Origin: Candidatus Omnitrophota bacterium
GTDB taxonomy: Bacteria > Omnitrophota > Gorgyraeia > Duberdicusellales > 4484-171
Assembly (NCBI GenBank): GCA_014728785.1
Contig: WJKZ01000182.1
Coordinates: 1-9,248 of the forward strand
Reading direction: 5' to 3'
Length of the DNA stretch: 9,248 bases
Each line of letters starts with the position of its first letter. Within the stretch, counting starts at the first letter, position 1. The notes under the pieces were generated by a model. It made no database searches. It saw only the letters and a list, made by a program, of their open reading frames with translations, and was not told the DNA's origin. Shown here one piece after another: positions 1-5,888 of this stretch. The position numbers and the translations under genes are program-made.

Positions 1-498
1 AGATACAATCTTTCTCAGGATGTCGGAGTGAGCCAGATATTGGCTTTACCTCAAGTGATTTGTTTGGAACAAAAAACTAATTTCGAGCAGTCATTGGTTC
101 AGTCGGTATTGAAAGATGCTTTAGATAAGCTTGTAAAATTCAAGGAGAAAGAGGGTAAAGTGATAAAAAAAGAAGTAGTTCTTAATTTAAAACGCCTGGG
201 CTCCAACGTAGAGAAGATAAAGAAATACAAACCGCGTGTCTCCAAAAACGAAAACGGAAAAGAAGATATAGATGAGGAATTATCCCTGACCTCTTTTTAT
301 GTGAAAAAATTAAGAGAGAAAATCAACAACACCCGCGAAATTTCCAAAGGTAAACCTGTAGACTTTCTGACCCAGGAGATATTGAGAGAGCTCAACGCGG
401 CTTCCAGTAAAACGCATCATAAGAAAGCCGCATTATTAATAGTTGAAGCCAAGACTTATTTGGATAGAATAAGAGAACAGGCCCAGAATATAGAATGA
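1..498 (+). CDS. yicC: YicC/YloC family endoribonuclease, C-terminal part (5' end outside window)
   Basis: The reading frame is open from base 1, so this is the 3' part of a longer gene; the GTG at 28 is internal, not a start. YicC-family proteins are cytoplasmic, and E. coli YicC is described as an endoribonuclease. The family pattern is visible: an 'ILALPQVI' segment near the left edge (family: LPGV), then a charged helical region, then the conserved C-terminal DUF1732 block with 'PVDFLTQEILRELNAASSK', a 'VEAK' element and the diagnostic ending 'REQAQNIE' before TGA. From the LPQVI motif to the end there are about 150 residues, whereas I recall about 175 in E. coli; the shortfall seems to lie just before 'DIDEEL', where a helical stretch appears missing. 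The stop overlaps the gmk start (ATGA), so the two are translationally coupled in a yicC-gmk-rpoZ operon. Family identity is solid; the internal shortening is from memory-based alignment. Confidence 0.9.
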   Translation, partial: RYNLSQDVGVSQILALPQVICLEQKTNFEQSLVQSVLKDALDKLVKFKEKEGKVIKKEVVLNLKRLGSNVEKIKKYKPRVSKNENGKEDIDEELSLTSFYVKKLREKINNTREISKGKPVDFLTQEILRELNAASSKTHHKKAALLIVEAKTYLDRIREQAQNIE

Positions 499-1214
499 GC
501 AGGAAGAAAGCAAAAACCGACAAAGGCAGGAAGGGTAACACCGGCAAAAAGCCGCGTTCCGCGGTCAGGCCCGGCGGCAAAGACAGAAAGCAAAAAAAGG
601 CTAAAACCGGGAAAAAAGCAGCTTTCTCTGCGGGAAACAATACCAAAATTTTTATACTATCCGGACCTGGGGGGGTGGGCAAGACAACACTTTCTAATTC
701 TCTCTTTCGGAAAAAAGGAATAAAAAGCAGGGTAATAAAAGGGATTACCGTTACCACCCGCAAGCAGCGCCCAGGTGAGGCCGAGGGCAAGGATTATTTT
801 TTCGTAAGCAAGGAAGATTTTTTAAAACTGAAAAAAAATAATTTTTTCCTGGAAACCCAGAAGGTTTTGAATTGTTATTATGGCACCCCCAGAATATTAT
901 ACACTCTTGCCGAAAAACTTAAAAAAAGTCTTTTGTTGTGTATAGACGTAAAAGGGGCATTGTATTTGAAAAAGCAATTTAAAGCTGGTAAAATAATCAC
1001 TATTTTCCTCACTGCCCCCAGAGAAAAAGAGCTTTACAAAAGAATGAGGAAGCGAGACGAGAGCAAGGAGATTATAAAAAAAAGAATCGAGTTAGCAAAA
1101 AAAGAGTTGAGTTCCGCAAACAAGTATGACTATGTACTTACAAACAAAAACATCAACTCCACCATTAACAACCTACAAAAAATAATTTTGGAAAATATAG
1201 GAGAAATTTGCTAA
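495..1214 (+). CDS. gmk: guanylate kinase with a lysine-rich N-terminal extension
   Basis: Guanylate kinase phosphorylates GMP to GDP with ATP in the cytoplasm. Visible signatures: Walker A 'GPGGVGKTT' at residues 57-65, the GMP-domain motif 'TTRKQRPGE' at 87-95, 'GKDYFFVSKEDF' at 98-109, 'YYGTP' at 128-132, 'IDVKGA' at 150-155 with the conserved Asp151, and a lid-like 'RMRKRDESKEIIKKR' at 183-197. The catalytic core starts near residue 50. Residues 1-49 are an added, very basic tail (19 Lys/Arg in the first 45) with a rough internal duplication of 'KKAKT'. No ATG, GTG or TTG lies in frame between about codon 40 and the P-loop, so a shorter canonical start is not available; the ATG overlapping the yicC stop is the natural one. 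Before YYG the usual 'GN' of the family reads 'NC', a deviation close to the GMP pocket. Identity is secure; full activity is inferred. Confidence 0.92.
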   Translation: MSRKKAKTDKGRKGNTGKKPRSAVRPGGKDRKQKKAKTGKKAAFSAGNNTKIFILSGPGGVGKTTLSNSLFRKKGIKSRVIKGITVTTRKQRPGEAEGKDYFFVSKEDFLKLKKNNFFLETQKVLNCYYGTPRILYTLAEKLKKSLLLCIDVKGALYLKKQFKAGKIITIFLTAPREKELYKRMRKRDESKEIIKKRIELAKKELSSANKYDYVLTNKNINSTINNLQKIILENIGEIC

Positions 1215-1225
1215 TATATTGGTTC

Positions 1226-1230
1226 GGAGG
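1226..1230 (+). promoter_or_regulatory. ribosome binding site of rpoZ
   Basis: GGAGG lies 5 bases before a GTG codon at 1236. This strong Shine-Dalgarno match decides the GTG start for the omega subunit, since no ATG fits the family's length. Confidence 0.7.
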
Positions 1231-1235
1231 TAAAA

Positions 1236-1466
1236 GTGAATACCCAATATGTACCTTTAAGTGAATTGTTAAAAGCTACCGACGGTTCTATTTATAAGCT
1301 GGCTATTTTGCTGGCAAAAAGAGGAATTGAGTTAGCCGACGGACAGAAGCCCCTTATAGATAAACCCGATGAGCGGGTGCTGAACACGGCTCTGGCTGAA
1401 ATTAAAGAGGGGCTTGTAAAAGTGTTAGATGACGGCAAGAAGAAGAGAGAAAAAGGGAAACAGTAG
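1236..1466 (+). CDS. rpoZ: RNA polymerase omega subunit
   Basis: Omega is the small core RNA polymerase subunit that helps fold and hold the beta' subunit. The 76-residue product has the family layout: an N-terminal 'PLSELLKATDGSIYKLAILLAKRGIELADG' helix pair (family form: L..LL...d..ykLv.laakRa.eL..G, residues 7-36), followed by 'ALAEIKEGLVKVL' at 53-65, matching the conserved 'AL.EI..Gk', and a short basic tail. It follows gmk by 21 bases, the usual gmk-rpoZ order, which strongly supports a call that would otherwise be weak for so short a protein. Translation starts at GTG behind GGAGG. The acidic 'AL.EI..G' element and the Lys/Arg-rich end are ordinary for omega. Confidence 0.87.
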   Translation: MNTQYVPLSELLKATDGSIYKLAILLAKRGIELADGQKPLIDKPDERVLNTALAEIKEGLVKVLDDGKKKREKGKQ

Positions 1467-1482
1467 CAGGCTCTTTACAGAT

Positions 1483-1488
1483 TATAAT
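1483..1488 (+). promoter_or_regulatory. possible -10 element ahead of the tRNA-Cys/tRNA-Leu pair
   Basis: A perfect TATAAT sits 17 bases after the rpoZ stop and about 64 bases before tRNA-Cys. No good -35 is found at the right spacing (the hexamer 17 bases upstream reads ACAGTA) and no TG precedes it, so it may be chance in AT-rich DNA; the tRNAs could also be read through from rpoZ. Confidence 0.3.
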
Positions 1489-1551
1489 CGTACTTGTGCC
1501 GGCAAGAGGAGGGTAGTTACGCAGTACTGATGTCCAGACTGCGTTCTGCAT

Positions 1552-1623
1552 GGCGGCGTAGCCAAGCGGCAAGGCGGTGGTCTGCAAAACCACTATTCAG
1601 CGGTTCGAATCCGCTCGCCGCCT
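1552..1623 (+). tRNA. tRNA-Cys (anticodon GCA)
   Basis: A complete cloverleaf: acceptor stem GGCGGCG (1552-1558) pairs fully with CGCCGCC (1616-1622), discriminator T1623 as expected for Cys. The anticodon stem GTGGT/ACCAC (1577-1581, 1589-1593) carries loop CTGCAAA with anticodon GCA at 1584-1586. The T arm is AGCGG-TTCGAAT-CCGCT. CCA is not encoded (CTA follows), so it must be added by the nucleotidyltransferase. Confidence 0.97.
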
Positions 1624-1646
1624 CTATAAGATGAACGAAAGTAAAA

Positions 1647-1732
1647 GGGCGGGTGGCGGAACAGGCAGACGCCTTGGACTTAAAATCCAATGTCCCGAGA
1701 GGGACGTGAGGGTTCGATTCCCTCCCCGCCCA
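1647..1732 (+). tRNA. tRNA-Leu (anticodon TAA)
   Basis: A class II tRNA of 86 bases. Acceptor GGGCGGG (1647-1653) pairs with CCCGCCC (1725-1731), with discriminator A1732 as in leucine tRNAs. The anticodon stem TTGGA/TCCAA encloses CTTAAAA with anticodon TAA at 1681-1683. The long variable arm forms a TCCC-GAGA-GGGA hairpin at about 1693-1704. The T arm is GAGGG-TTCGATT-CCCTC. CCA is not encoded. It lies 23 bases after tRNA-Cys and is probably co-transcribed with it. Confidence 0.97.
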
Positions 1733-1808
1733 TTCTAATTCTAAAAGCGTGGAAAGACAGTTTAAAATCAGGATTGTATAGGAGACAGACCTGAAACAAG
1801 AAGGGTTT

Positions 1809-2044
1809 ATGTGTTATGTTTATGTCCTGGAAAGCCTGAGAAACAAGAAGCATTATATCAGAAATACCAAACTATACCCCTATGAGAGATTAAAGCACTT
1901 TAATACCGGCAACACTAAATGGGCTAGAGACAACAGGCCTTTTGAATTGAGATATTTTGAAACGTGCCTTACTGCTTCTGAAGCAAGAAAAAGACGAAGT
2001 TTTTTCAAAACAAACAACGGCAGAAAAGAACTGGATATTCTGCT

Positions 2045-2054
<10 letters not shown>
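1809..2054 (+). CDS. degenerate GIY-YIG domain protein (UPF0213-like), probably catalytically dead
   Basis: The 81-residue protein is the size of the single-domain GIY-YIG family (YhbQ/UPF0213 type), which share the nuclease fold of UvrC. The first strand 'CYVYVLESL' (residues 2-10) and the 'RLKHFNTG' helix (27-34, equivalent to RL.eHn.G) are intact, as are 'RPFELRYFE' and the end of the domain. Two key positions have changed: the 'YIG' element reads 'YIRNT' (Gly to Arg near residue 18), and the metal-binding Glu of the 'A..RE..LK' helix is replaced, reading 'EARKRRSFFK'. Loss of that Glu argues against nuclease activity. A weak GAAGG ribosome binding site precedes the ATG. The gene lies between tRNA genes, and its last codons plus the TAG stop (2052-2054) are the first ten bases of tRNA-Val. 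It could be a decaying gene with an intact frame or a non-catalytic binding protein. Confidence 0.82.
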
Positions 2055-2121
<67 letters not shown>

Positions 2122-2135
2122 TTTACAATTAGTAG

Positions 2136-2163
2136 TTGACAAGGAGAATAGATAATATAAAAT
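2136..2163 (+). promoter_or_regulatory. promoter for tRNA-Asp
   Basis: A perfect -35 TTGACA (2136-2141) is followed after 16 bases by TAAAAT (2158-2163). Predicted transcription start is near 2170, about 26 bases before the tRNA-Asp 5' end, a typical tRNA leader length. Confidence 0.7.
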
Positions 2164-2195
2164 TTACCTTTCTGTTATTTTAAAACAATCCTTTT

Positions 2196-2271
2196 GGGGC
2201 CGTCGATTAGCCAGGTTTAAGTCCCTTGACTGTCGATCAAGTGATCGTGGGTTCGAATCCCATCGGCCCCG
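2196..2271 (+). tRNA. tRNA-Asp (anticodon GTC)
   Basis: Acceptor GGGGCCG (2196-2202) pairs fully with CGGCCCC (2264-2270); discriminator G2271 is the Asp identity base. The anticodon stem CTTGA/TCAAG encloses CTGTCGA with anticodon GTC at 2232-2234. The D stem GATT/AGTC (2205-2208, 2220-2223) holds a loop with GG at 2214-2215. The T arm is GTGGG-TTCGAAT-CCCAT. CCA is not encoded. A T-rich run follows at 2272-2292, possibly helping termination, but there is no separate hairpin. Confidence 0.96.
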
Positions 2272-2371
2272 TTGTTTCATTTTCTTTCTTTAGAACATCT
2301 CCAAACTTAACCCATCAATTGAGAGTAAACCTAATACATTTTCGGCAATGCTGTTTTCATTTTACCTTAAG

Positions 2372-2400
2372 TTCATTGATTTAAGAGTTGATGGTATAAT
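2372..2400 (+). promoter_or_regulatory. extended -10 promoter of the permease gene
   Basis: TGGTATAAT (2392-2400) is a full extended -10 (TGn plus a perfect TATAAT). The -35 at 17-base spacing is weak (TTCATT, 2372-2377), as usual for extended -10 promoters. Predicted start is near 2407, giving a leader of about 38 bases. A CCATCAA/TTGATGG inverted pair (2312-2318, 2388-2394) ends in the TG element, but its arms are far apart and may be chance. Confidence 0.65.
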
Positions 2401-2444
2401 GAATGGTTCGCAGAGTTTAAAGACAAAATGAAAGACTGGTAAGT

Positions 2445-4289
2445 ATGAAGAAAGAAATTAAAAGGGAACTCGGCCTGCTCGATATTTTCTGTCTGGCTTC
2501 CGGAGCCATGATAAGCTCTGGAATATTCATCTTGCCCGGCTTAGCATATAAAGAGGCAGGACCATTGGTATTTATCTCATATTTTCTGGCCGGCTTGCTC
2601 GCTCTAATAGGTACTTTGAGTATTGTCGAACTGGCAACTGCCATGCCAAAGGCGGGAGGAGATTATTTTTTTATTACCAGAAGCCTGGGACCTTTAGTCG
2701 GGACAGCATCTTCTTTTTTAAGCTGGACCGCTCTTTGTCTCAAGTCAGCTTTTGCCGTTTTTGGAATAGCAGAGATATTGTATTTAACATACGGATTTCC
2801 TATTTTGCTGTCAGCGTTTTTTATTTGTATATTTTTCATAGCACTTAATATCCTGGGGGTGAAAGAGGCCGTAAAATTTGAAGTAATTCTTGTTTTAGCC
2901 CTTTTTGCCATAATGCTTTTTTTGATTGTAGGCGGGTTTGACAAATTGGCCGAAGCTAATTTCAGTCCACTATTGCCACATGGTTTTAACAAGTTGTTGG
3001 CTACATCCGGTTTTGTCTTTATATCATTTGGCGGTCTTTTGAACATTGCCAGTATATCAGGGGAAGTGAAAGATCCTTCTAAAAATATACCCAGAGGCAT
3101 CATCTTTTCAGTACTTGCTGTTACACTTGTTTATGTCGCAATACTTATAGTTACAGTAGGTGTTCTTTCGGGAGAACAATTACGCGTTTCGCTGACACCC
3201 GTAGCCGATACAGGAAGGATATTATTTGGCAAAACAGGGTATATAGTGATTTCGCTCGGCGCCCTGCTTGCCTTTATAACAACCGCCAACGCCGGTATCA
3301 TATCGGCAGCGAGATATCCTTTAGCTCTCAGCGAAGACAATCTTTTGCCTGCAGCAATAAGCAAACTCACAAAAAGAAAAAAAGCACCCGCAATAGCAAT
3401 ATCTATTACAGGTGTGTTTATATTTATTTGTTTGTTGCTTGACTTGACGGATCTCGTTAAGCTCGGTTCAGTGGTAATTTTAACCCTATATATTTCCACC
3501 AATATAGCAGTAATTGTTCTGAGAGAGGGGAGGGTGCAGAATTATAAGCCGGCATTTAAGGTACCTTTCTATCCCTGGATCAATATATCAGGCATAATCC
3601 TTTTTATTTTTCTTATTATAGATATGGGTCTTGTAGCTGTTGAGATAAGCATTTCACTGTTATTTCTGGCGTTTATGTTTTATTTTCTCTATGGGAGAAA
3701 AAGGCATAAAATTGAGTTTGCGCTTCTTCATCTGGTGGAGAGAGTTATTAACCGAAGGATTACAGATAATACCCTTGAGGAAGAGCTGAAAAGGGTTATC
3801 ATATCAAGGGATGAAATAGCAATAGATAGATTCCATGAGCTTATAGAAAACTCCATAGTTTTAGACATTACAAAAAGGGTTAACATAAATACTTTTTTGA
3901 ATATTGTAGCAAAAAAAGTCGCAGATCAAATAGCTCTCGCAGATAAAGCGATAGCAGAGCTTTTTATGGAGCGAGAAAAAGACGGTTCCACCGCAATCAC
4001 GCCATTTGTAGCTATTCCGCATATAATAATACCCGGATCGAACAAATTTAAGCTAGTGTTGGCAAGGTGCAGAGAAGGGATTGAGTTTACAGAAGAAAAT
4101 GATAGCGTGAAGGCCGTTTTTGTCCTTTTTGGGACTAAAAACGAGAGAGCGTTTCACCTCAAGGCTCTTTCTACCATAGCCCATATAGTGCAAGACCCCC
4201 ATTTTGAGAAAACATGGCTCAATGCAAAAGGTGAACACCAGTTAAAGGATATTATTCTGTTGAGCGAGCGTAAAAGATTAAAGACCTAA
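2445..4289 (+). CDS. APC-family amino acid permease fused to a C-terminal PTS EIIA domain
   Basis: The first ~422 residues are a polytopic transporter of the amino acid/polyamine/organocation superfamily: the helix-1 signature 'SGAMISSGIFILPG' (19-32) and about 12 hydrophobic segments, with 'PKAGGDYFF' and 'GEVKDPSKNIPRGI' typical of these permeases. It would import an amino acid or polyamine across the inner membrane; the substrate cannot be read from sequence. After a cytoplasmic linker, residues ~462-605 form a PTS EIIA type-2 domain (mannitol/fructose/nitrogen family): 'FLNIVAKKVADQ', 'REKDGSTAITPFVAIPHI' with the phosphorylatable His526, then 'VFVLFG' and 'HLKALSTIAHIV'. In PTS this His takes phosphate from HPr/NPr; here it probably controls transport rather than moving sugar, as no EIIB or EIIC is present. 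The ribosome binding site is weak (GGTAAG). A four-codon ATG...TAA mini-frame (2428-2442) ends 2 bases before the start, probably by chance. Both domains look intact. Confidence 0.92.
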   Translation: MKKEIKRELGLLDIFCLASGAMISSGIFILPGLAYKEAGPLVFISYFLAGLLALIGTLSIVELATAMPKAGGDYFFITRSLGPLVGTASSFLSWTALCLKSAFAVFGIAEILYLTYGFPILLSAFFICIFFIALNILGVKEAVKFEVILVLALFAIMLFLIVGGFDKLAEANFSPLLPHGFNKLLATSGFVFISFGGLLNIASISGEVKDPSKNIPRGIIFSVLAVTLVYVAILIVTVGVLSGEQLRVSLTPVADTGRILFGKTGYIVISLGALLAFITTANAGIISAARYPLALSEDNLLPAAISKLTKRKKAPAIAISITGVFIFICLLLDLTDLVKLGSVVILTLYISTNIAVIVLREGRVQNYKPAFKVPFYPWINISGIILFIFLIIDMGLVAVEISISLLFLAFMFYFLYGRKRHKIEFALLHLVERVINRRITDNTLEEELKRVIISRDEIAIDRFHELIENSIVLDITKRVNINTFLNIVAKKVADQIALADKAIAELFMEREKDGSTAITPFVAIPHIIIPGSNKFKLVLARCREGIEFTEENDSVKAVFVLFGTKNERAFHLKALSTIAHIVQDPHFEKTWLNAKGEHQLKDIILLSERKRLKT

Positions 4290-4315
4290 CGACTCAGCCA
4301 TAGTAATAAATTCAT

Positions 4316-4379
4316 CAGTACTTCACTGCACAAAAATTAGAGCGAGTGTTAAAATTGTTAACAAAATCAGTGGGTACTG
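4316..4379 (+). repeat. imperfect inverted repeat, first of a hairpin series after the permease
   Basis: CAGTAC-TT-CACTG (4316-4328) is complementary to CAGTG-G-GTACTG (4368-4379), giving 6 + 5 base pairs with a small internal loop and a 39-base AT-rich loop. That loop itself contains GTTAA...TTAAC (4348-4362). No T-run follows, so it is not a standard terminator. Role unknown. Confidence 0.5.
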
Positions 4380-4390
4380 GAACATATGGG

Positions 4391-4401
4391 CAGGTATCCT
4401 G
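4391..4401 (+). repeat. small hairpin CAGG-TAT-CCTG
   Basis: A 4-base-pair stem with a 3-base loop lying between the two larger inverted repeats. Alone it would mean little; it is listed because three stems follow each other within 125 bases. Confidence 0.3.
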
Positions 4402-4407
4402 TTAGTT

Positions 4408-4455
4408 GGTCTCGCCAATGTGGAAAGACACATTGGCGGCCCCGCTGACCGTTTT
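4408..4455 (+). terminator. strong stem-loop, possible permease terminator
   Basis: CGCCAATGTG (4413-4422) and CACATTGGCG (4429-4438) form a perfect 10-bp stem with a 6-base loop GAAAGA, extendable by a T-G pair. An outer GGTC/GACC (4408-4411, 4447-4450) could close a larger structure just before GTTTTAT (4451-4457). The T-run is short and separated from the main stem, so termination is plausible but not proven; a structured RNA or DNA-binding palindrome is the alternative. Confidence 0.5.
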
Positions 4456-4504
4456 ATACTACCTACCCCAATTCACTCATTAATTAAGATGCCTGTAAAA
4501 TTTT

Positions 4505-4533
4505 TTTACCGTATTTTAAAGGAGTGGTATAAT
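4505..4533 (+). promoter_or_regulatory. extended -10 promoter of the ankyrin gene
   Basis: TGGTATAAT at 4525-4533 is identical to the extended -10 of the permease gene. The -35 17 bases upstream is TTTACC (4505-4510, 4 of 6 matches). Predicted start is near 4540, so the message would begin almost at its ribosome binding site (AGGAGG, 4541-4546, 4 bases before ATG), an unusually short leader. Confidence 0.65.
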
Positions 4534-4550
4534 TAAAAAAAGGAGGGAGT

Positions 4551-5108
4551 ATGAAGAGAGGAGTTATTTTAGTTTTTATTATGGGGTTGTGGATGAGCCT
4601 TGTTTCTTGTGTCGTTTTCGCGGGCGATTTAGCCCAGCAATTGATAGAAGCAGCGGGAGATAACGAGGCTGCTGTGGTGGAGGAGTTGTTAGCGGAGGGC
4701 GCCGATATTAATGCAAGGGGCGAAAACGGCACAACCGCCTTGATTAACGCAGCATTCCAGGGACATGCCGATGTTGTGAATGTTCTGCTTGAGAAAGGTG
4801 CCGATATAAATGCGAAAGATGGTAATGGAGTGAGCGCTTTGGCAGGGGCAGCATTCCAGGGACACACCGACATTGTGAAAACCCTAGTTGAGGAAGGTGC
4901 CGATATTAACGCTAAAGATAAAAATGGAGTTACCCCTTTGATGAGCGCAGCGTTCCAGGGACACATCGATATTGTAAAATTGCTATTTATCCACGGAGCT
5001 AACCTAAAAGCAAAAGACAACAGTGGAAAAGACGCCCTTTCATACGCAGAGGAGGCTGGATATTCTGAAATAGTGCGTTTGCTCAAACATGTATGTGGTG
5101 AGGAATAA
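4551..5108 (+). CDS. exported ankyrin-repeat protein
   Basis: A 185-residue protein with an N-terminal signal: basic start MKRG, hydrophobic stretch to about residue 23, then two possible ends. 'VFA|GD' (cleavage after Ala24) fits signal peptidase I; 'LVSC' ending at Cys20 fits a lipobox, so it might be a lipoprotein. The rest is ankyrin repeats: a partial first repeat (27-60), three full 33-residue repeats (61-93, 94-126, 127-159) and a diverged last one (160-185). Each full repeat contains 'AAFQGH.D(V/I)V' and the first two end in 'GADINAKD.NG'. Ankyrin repeats bind proteins, so a periplasmic or surface partner is inferred. The DNA of the three central repeats is very similar (GGACA(C/T) and TTCCAGGGACA blocks recur), suggesting recent duplication. 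AGGAGG before the ATG sets the start. The next gene begins 51 bases on, perhaps on the same transcript. Confidence 0.92.
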   Translation: MKRGVILVFIMGLWMSLVSCVVFAGDLAQQLIEAAGDNEAAVVEELLAEGADINARGENGTTALINAAFQGHADVVNVLLEKGADINAKDGNGVSALAGAAFQGHTDIVKTLVEEGADINAKDKNGVTPLMSAAFQGHIDIVKLLFIHGANLKAKDNSGKDALSYAEEAGYSEIVRLLKHVCGEE

Positions 5109-5159
5109 TTTCAGGCCAGAAACAGTATTTTCCCGTAAAAGCCGCTTTATAGTTAATCT

Positions 5160-5738
5160 ATGAGTTTAACCCGGAAAAAAACTTTAGGTATTGCGGTAAT
5201 GAGTCTAATCCTCGGCTGTTTAGCTCTTATTCCCGTGTTAGGGATAATTTTTAGCATAGCGGCTATCGTTTTAGGGGTGGTCGCTCTGGTTAAGATTTCG
5301 AATAAAAGTGAAACTTTTAAAGGAGAAGGGTTGGCTGTTTCCGGCATTGTTCTCGGTATTCTGGGAATTTTTCTCATCCCCATAATAGCAATGTTAGCCG
5401 CAATAGCCATACCGAATTTTTTACAGGCAAAAATGCGGGCTAACGAAAATAAGACGAGAGCAGTGTTGGAAAAAATTGCAACCGCAGCCGAGAATTACGC
5501 CACAAGACATAACGGCCGGTATCCTTCATCTTTGCATAGTTTAGTTGTTGCAGAAAAACCTTACCTCAATCTCAATTATACCAGCGGTACACACGCAGGC
5601 TATAATTTTGAATGTGAGTTCGGCCCCTCTTATTATAAGTGTAGAGCAATTCCTTCTGTCTGCGGTAGTACAGGGGATAAAATTTATATCCTCGACGGAA
5701 ATGAGGGGGTATTTTCTGTTGCCTGCCCGGAGCAGTAA
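5160..5738 (+). CDS. DUF4190 membrane domain joined to a pseudopilin-like stalk and C-domain
   Basis: Residues 8-72 match the two-helix DUF4190 type: 'LGIAVMSLILGCLALIPVLG...IVLGVVALVKI', a short loop, and 'GEGLAVSGIVLGILGI'. The second helix runs straight into 'LAAIAIPNFLQAKMRANE' (79-96), which is the end of a type II/IV pilin N-terminal helix, followed by 'ENYATRHNGRYPSSLHSL' and a C-domain with 'GYNFECEF', 'GDKIYILDGNEGVF' and four cysteines (152, 161, 168, 189) that could form disulfides. The prepilin peptidase site (GFTLIE with Glu5) is absent, so the DUF4190 helices seem to replace the pilin's own N-terminus and the protein is probably a fixed membrane protein rather than an assembled pilin. 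No Shine-Dalgarno precedes the ATG. A TATAGT at 5148-5153 would place transcription start at the ATG (leaderless), but it has no good -35; readthrough from the ankyrin gene is equally possible. Confidence 0.8.
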   Translation: MSLTRKKTLGIAVMSLILGCLALIPVLGIIFSIAAIVLGVVALVKISNKSETFKGEGLAVSGIVLGILGIFLIPIIAMLAAIAIPNFLQAKMRANENKTRAVLEKIATAAENYATRHNGRYPSSLHSLVVAEKPYLNLNYTSGTHAGYNFECEFGPSYYKCRAIPSVCGSTGDKIYILDGNEGVFSVACPEQ

Positions 5739-5769
5739 ATAATATAATTTGCAAAAAATCTCTAAACGG

Positions 5770-5791
5770 GCTTTGTGGAAAGCAACTTTTT
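5770..5791 (+). terminator. weak terminator-like hairpin after the DUF4190/pilin gene
   Basis: GCTTT-GTGG-AAAGC (5770-5783) is a 5-bp stem with a 4-base loop, followed after AAC by TTTTT (5787-5791). Position 32 bases after the stop codon suits an intrinsic terminator, but the stem is short and AT-rich. Confidence 0.35.
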
Positions 5792-5888
5792 CTGTCCGGG
5801 TATATTTTTCTTTAGTCTGCAGATTTTCCTTGAACAAGCCGCTCTCTTTGCTCTGAAATCCCCAATGACAGCTGGAGGGGTAAAAAAA

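Noticed and set aside
2428..2442. Four-codon mini-frame (ATG AAA GAC TGG TAA) ending just before the permease start, considered as a leader peptide.
   Set aside because: It lacks a ribosome binding site, has no run of regulatory codons and no attenuator hairpin near it; chance is likely.
2663..3502. Long open frames on the - strand within the permease gene.
   Set aside because: They lie opposite a well-supported transporter, have no family likeness, and are typical antisense shadows of hydrophobic coding DNA.
4401..4450. The stem at 4412-4439 considered as an integron attC site.
   Set aside because: The expected RYYYAAC and GTTRRRY core sites and the extrahelical bases are not found, and no integrase is present.
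4484..5086. A 200-codon - strand frame opposite the ankyrin gene with repeated 'CPWNAA' segments.
   Set aside because: The repetition mirrors the ankyrin repeats on the + strand; it is the complement of that repeat DNA, not a separate gene.
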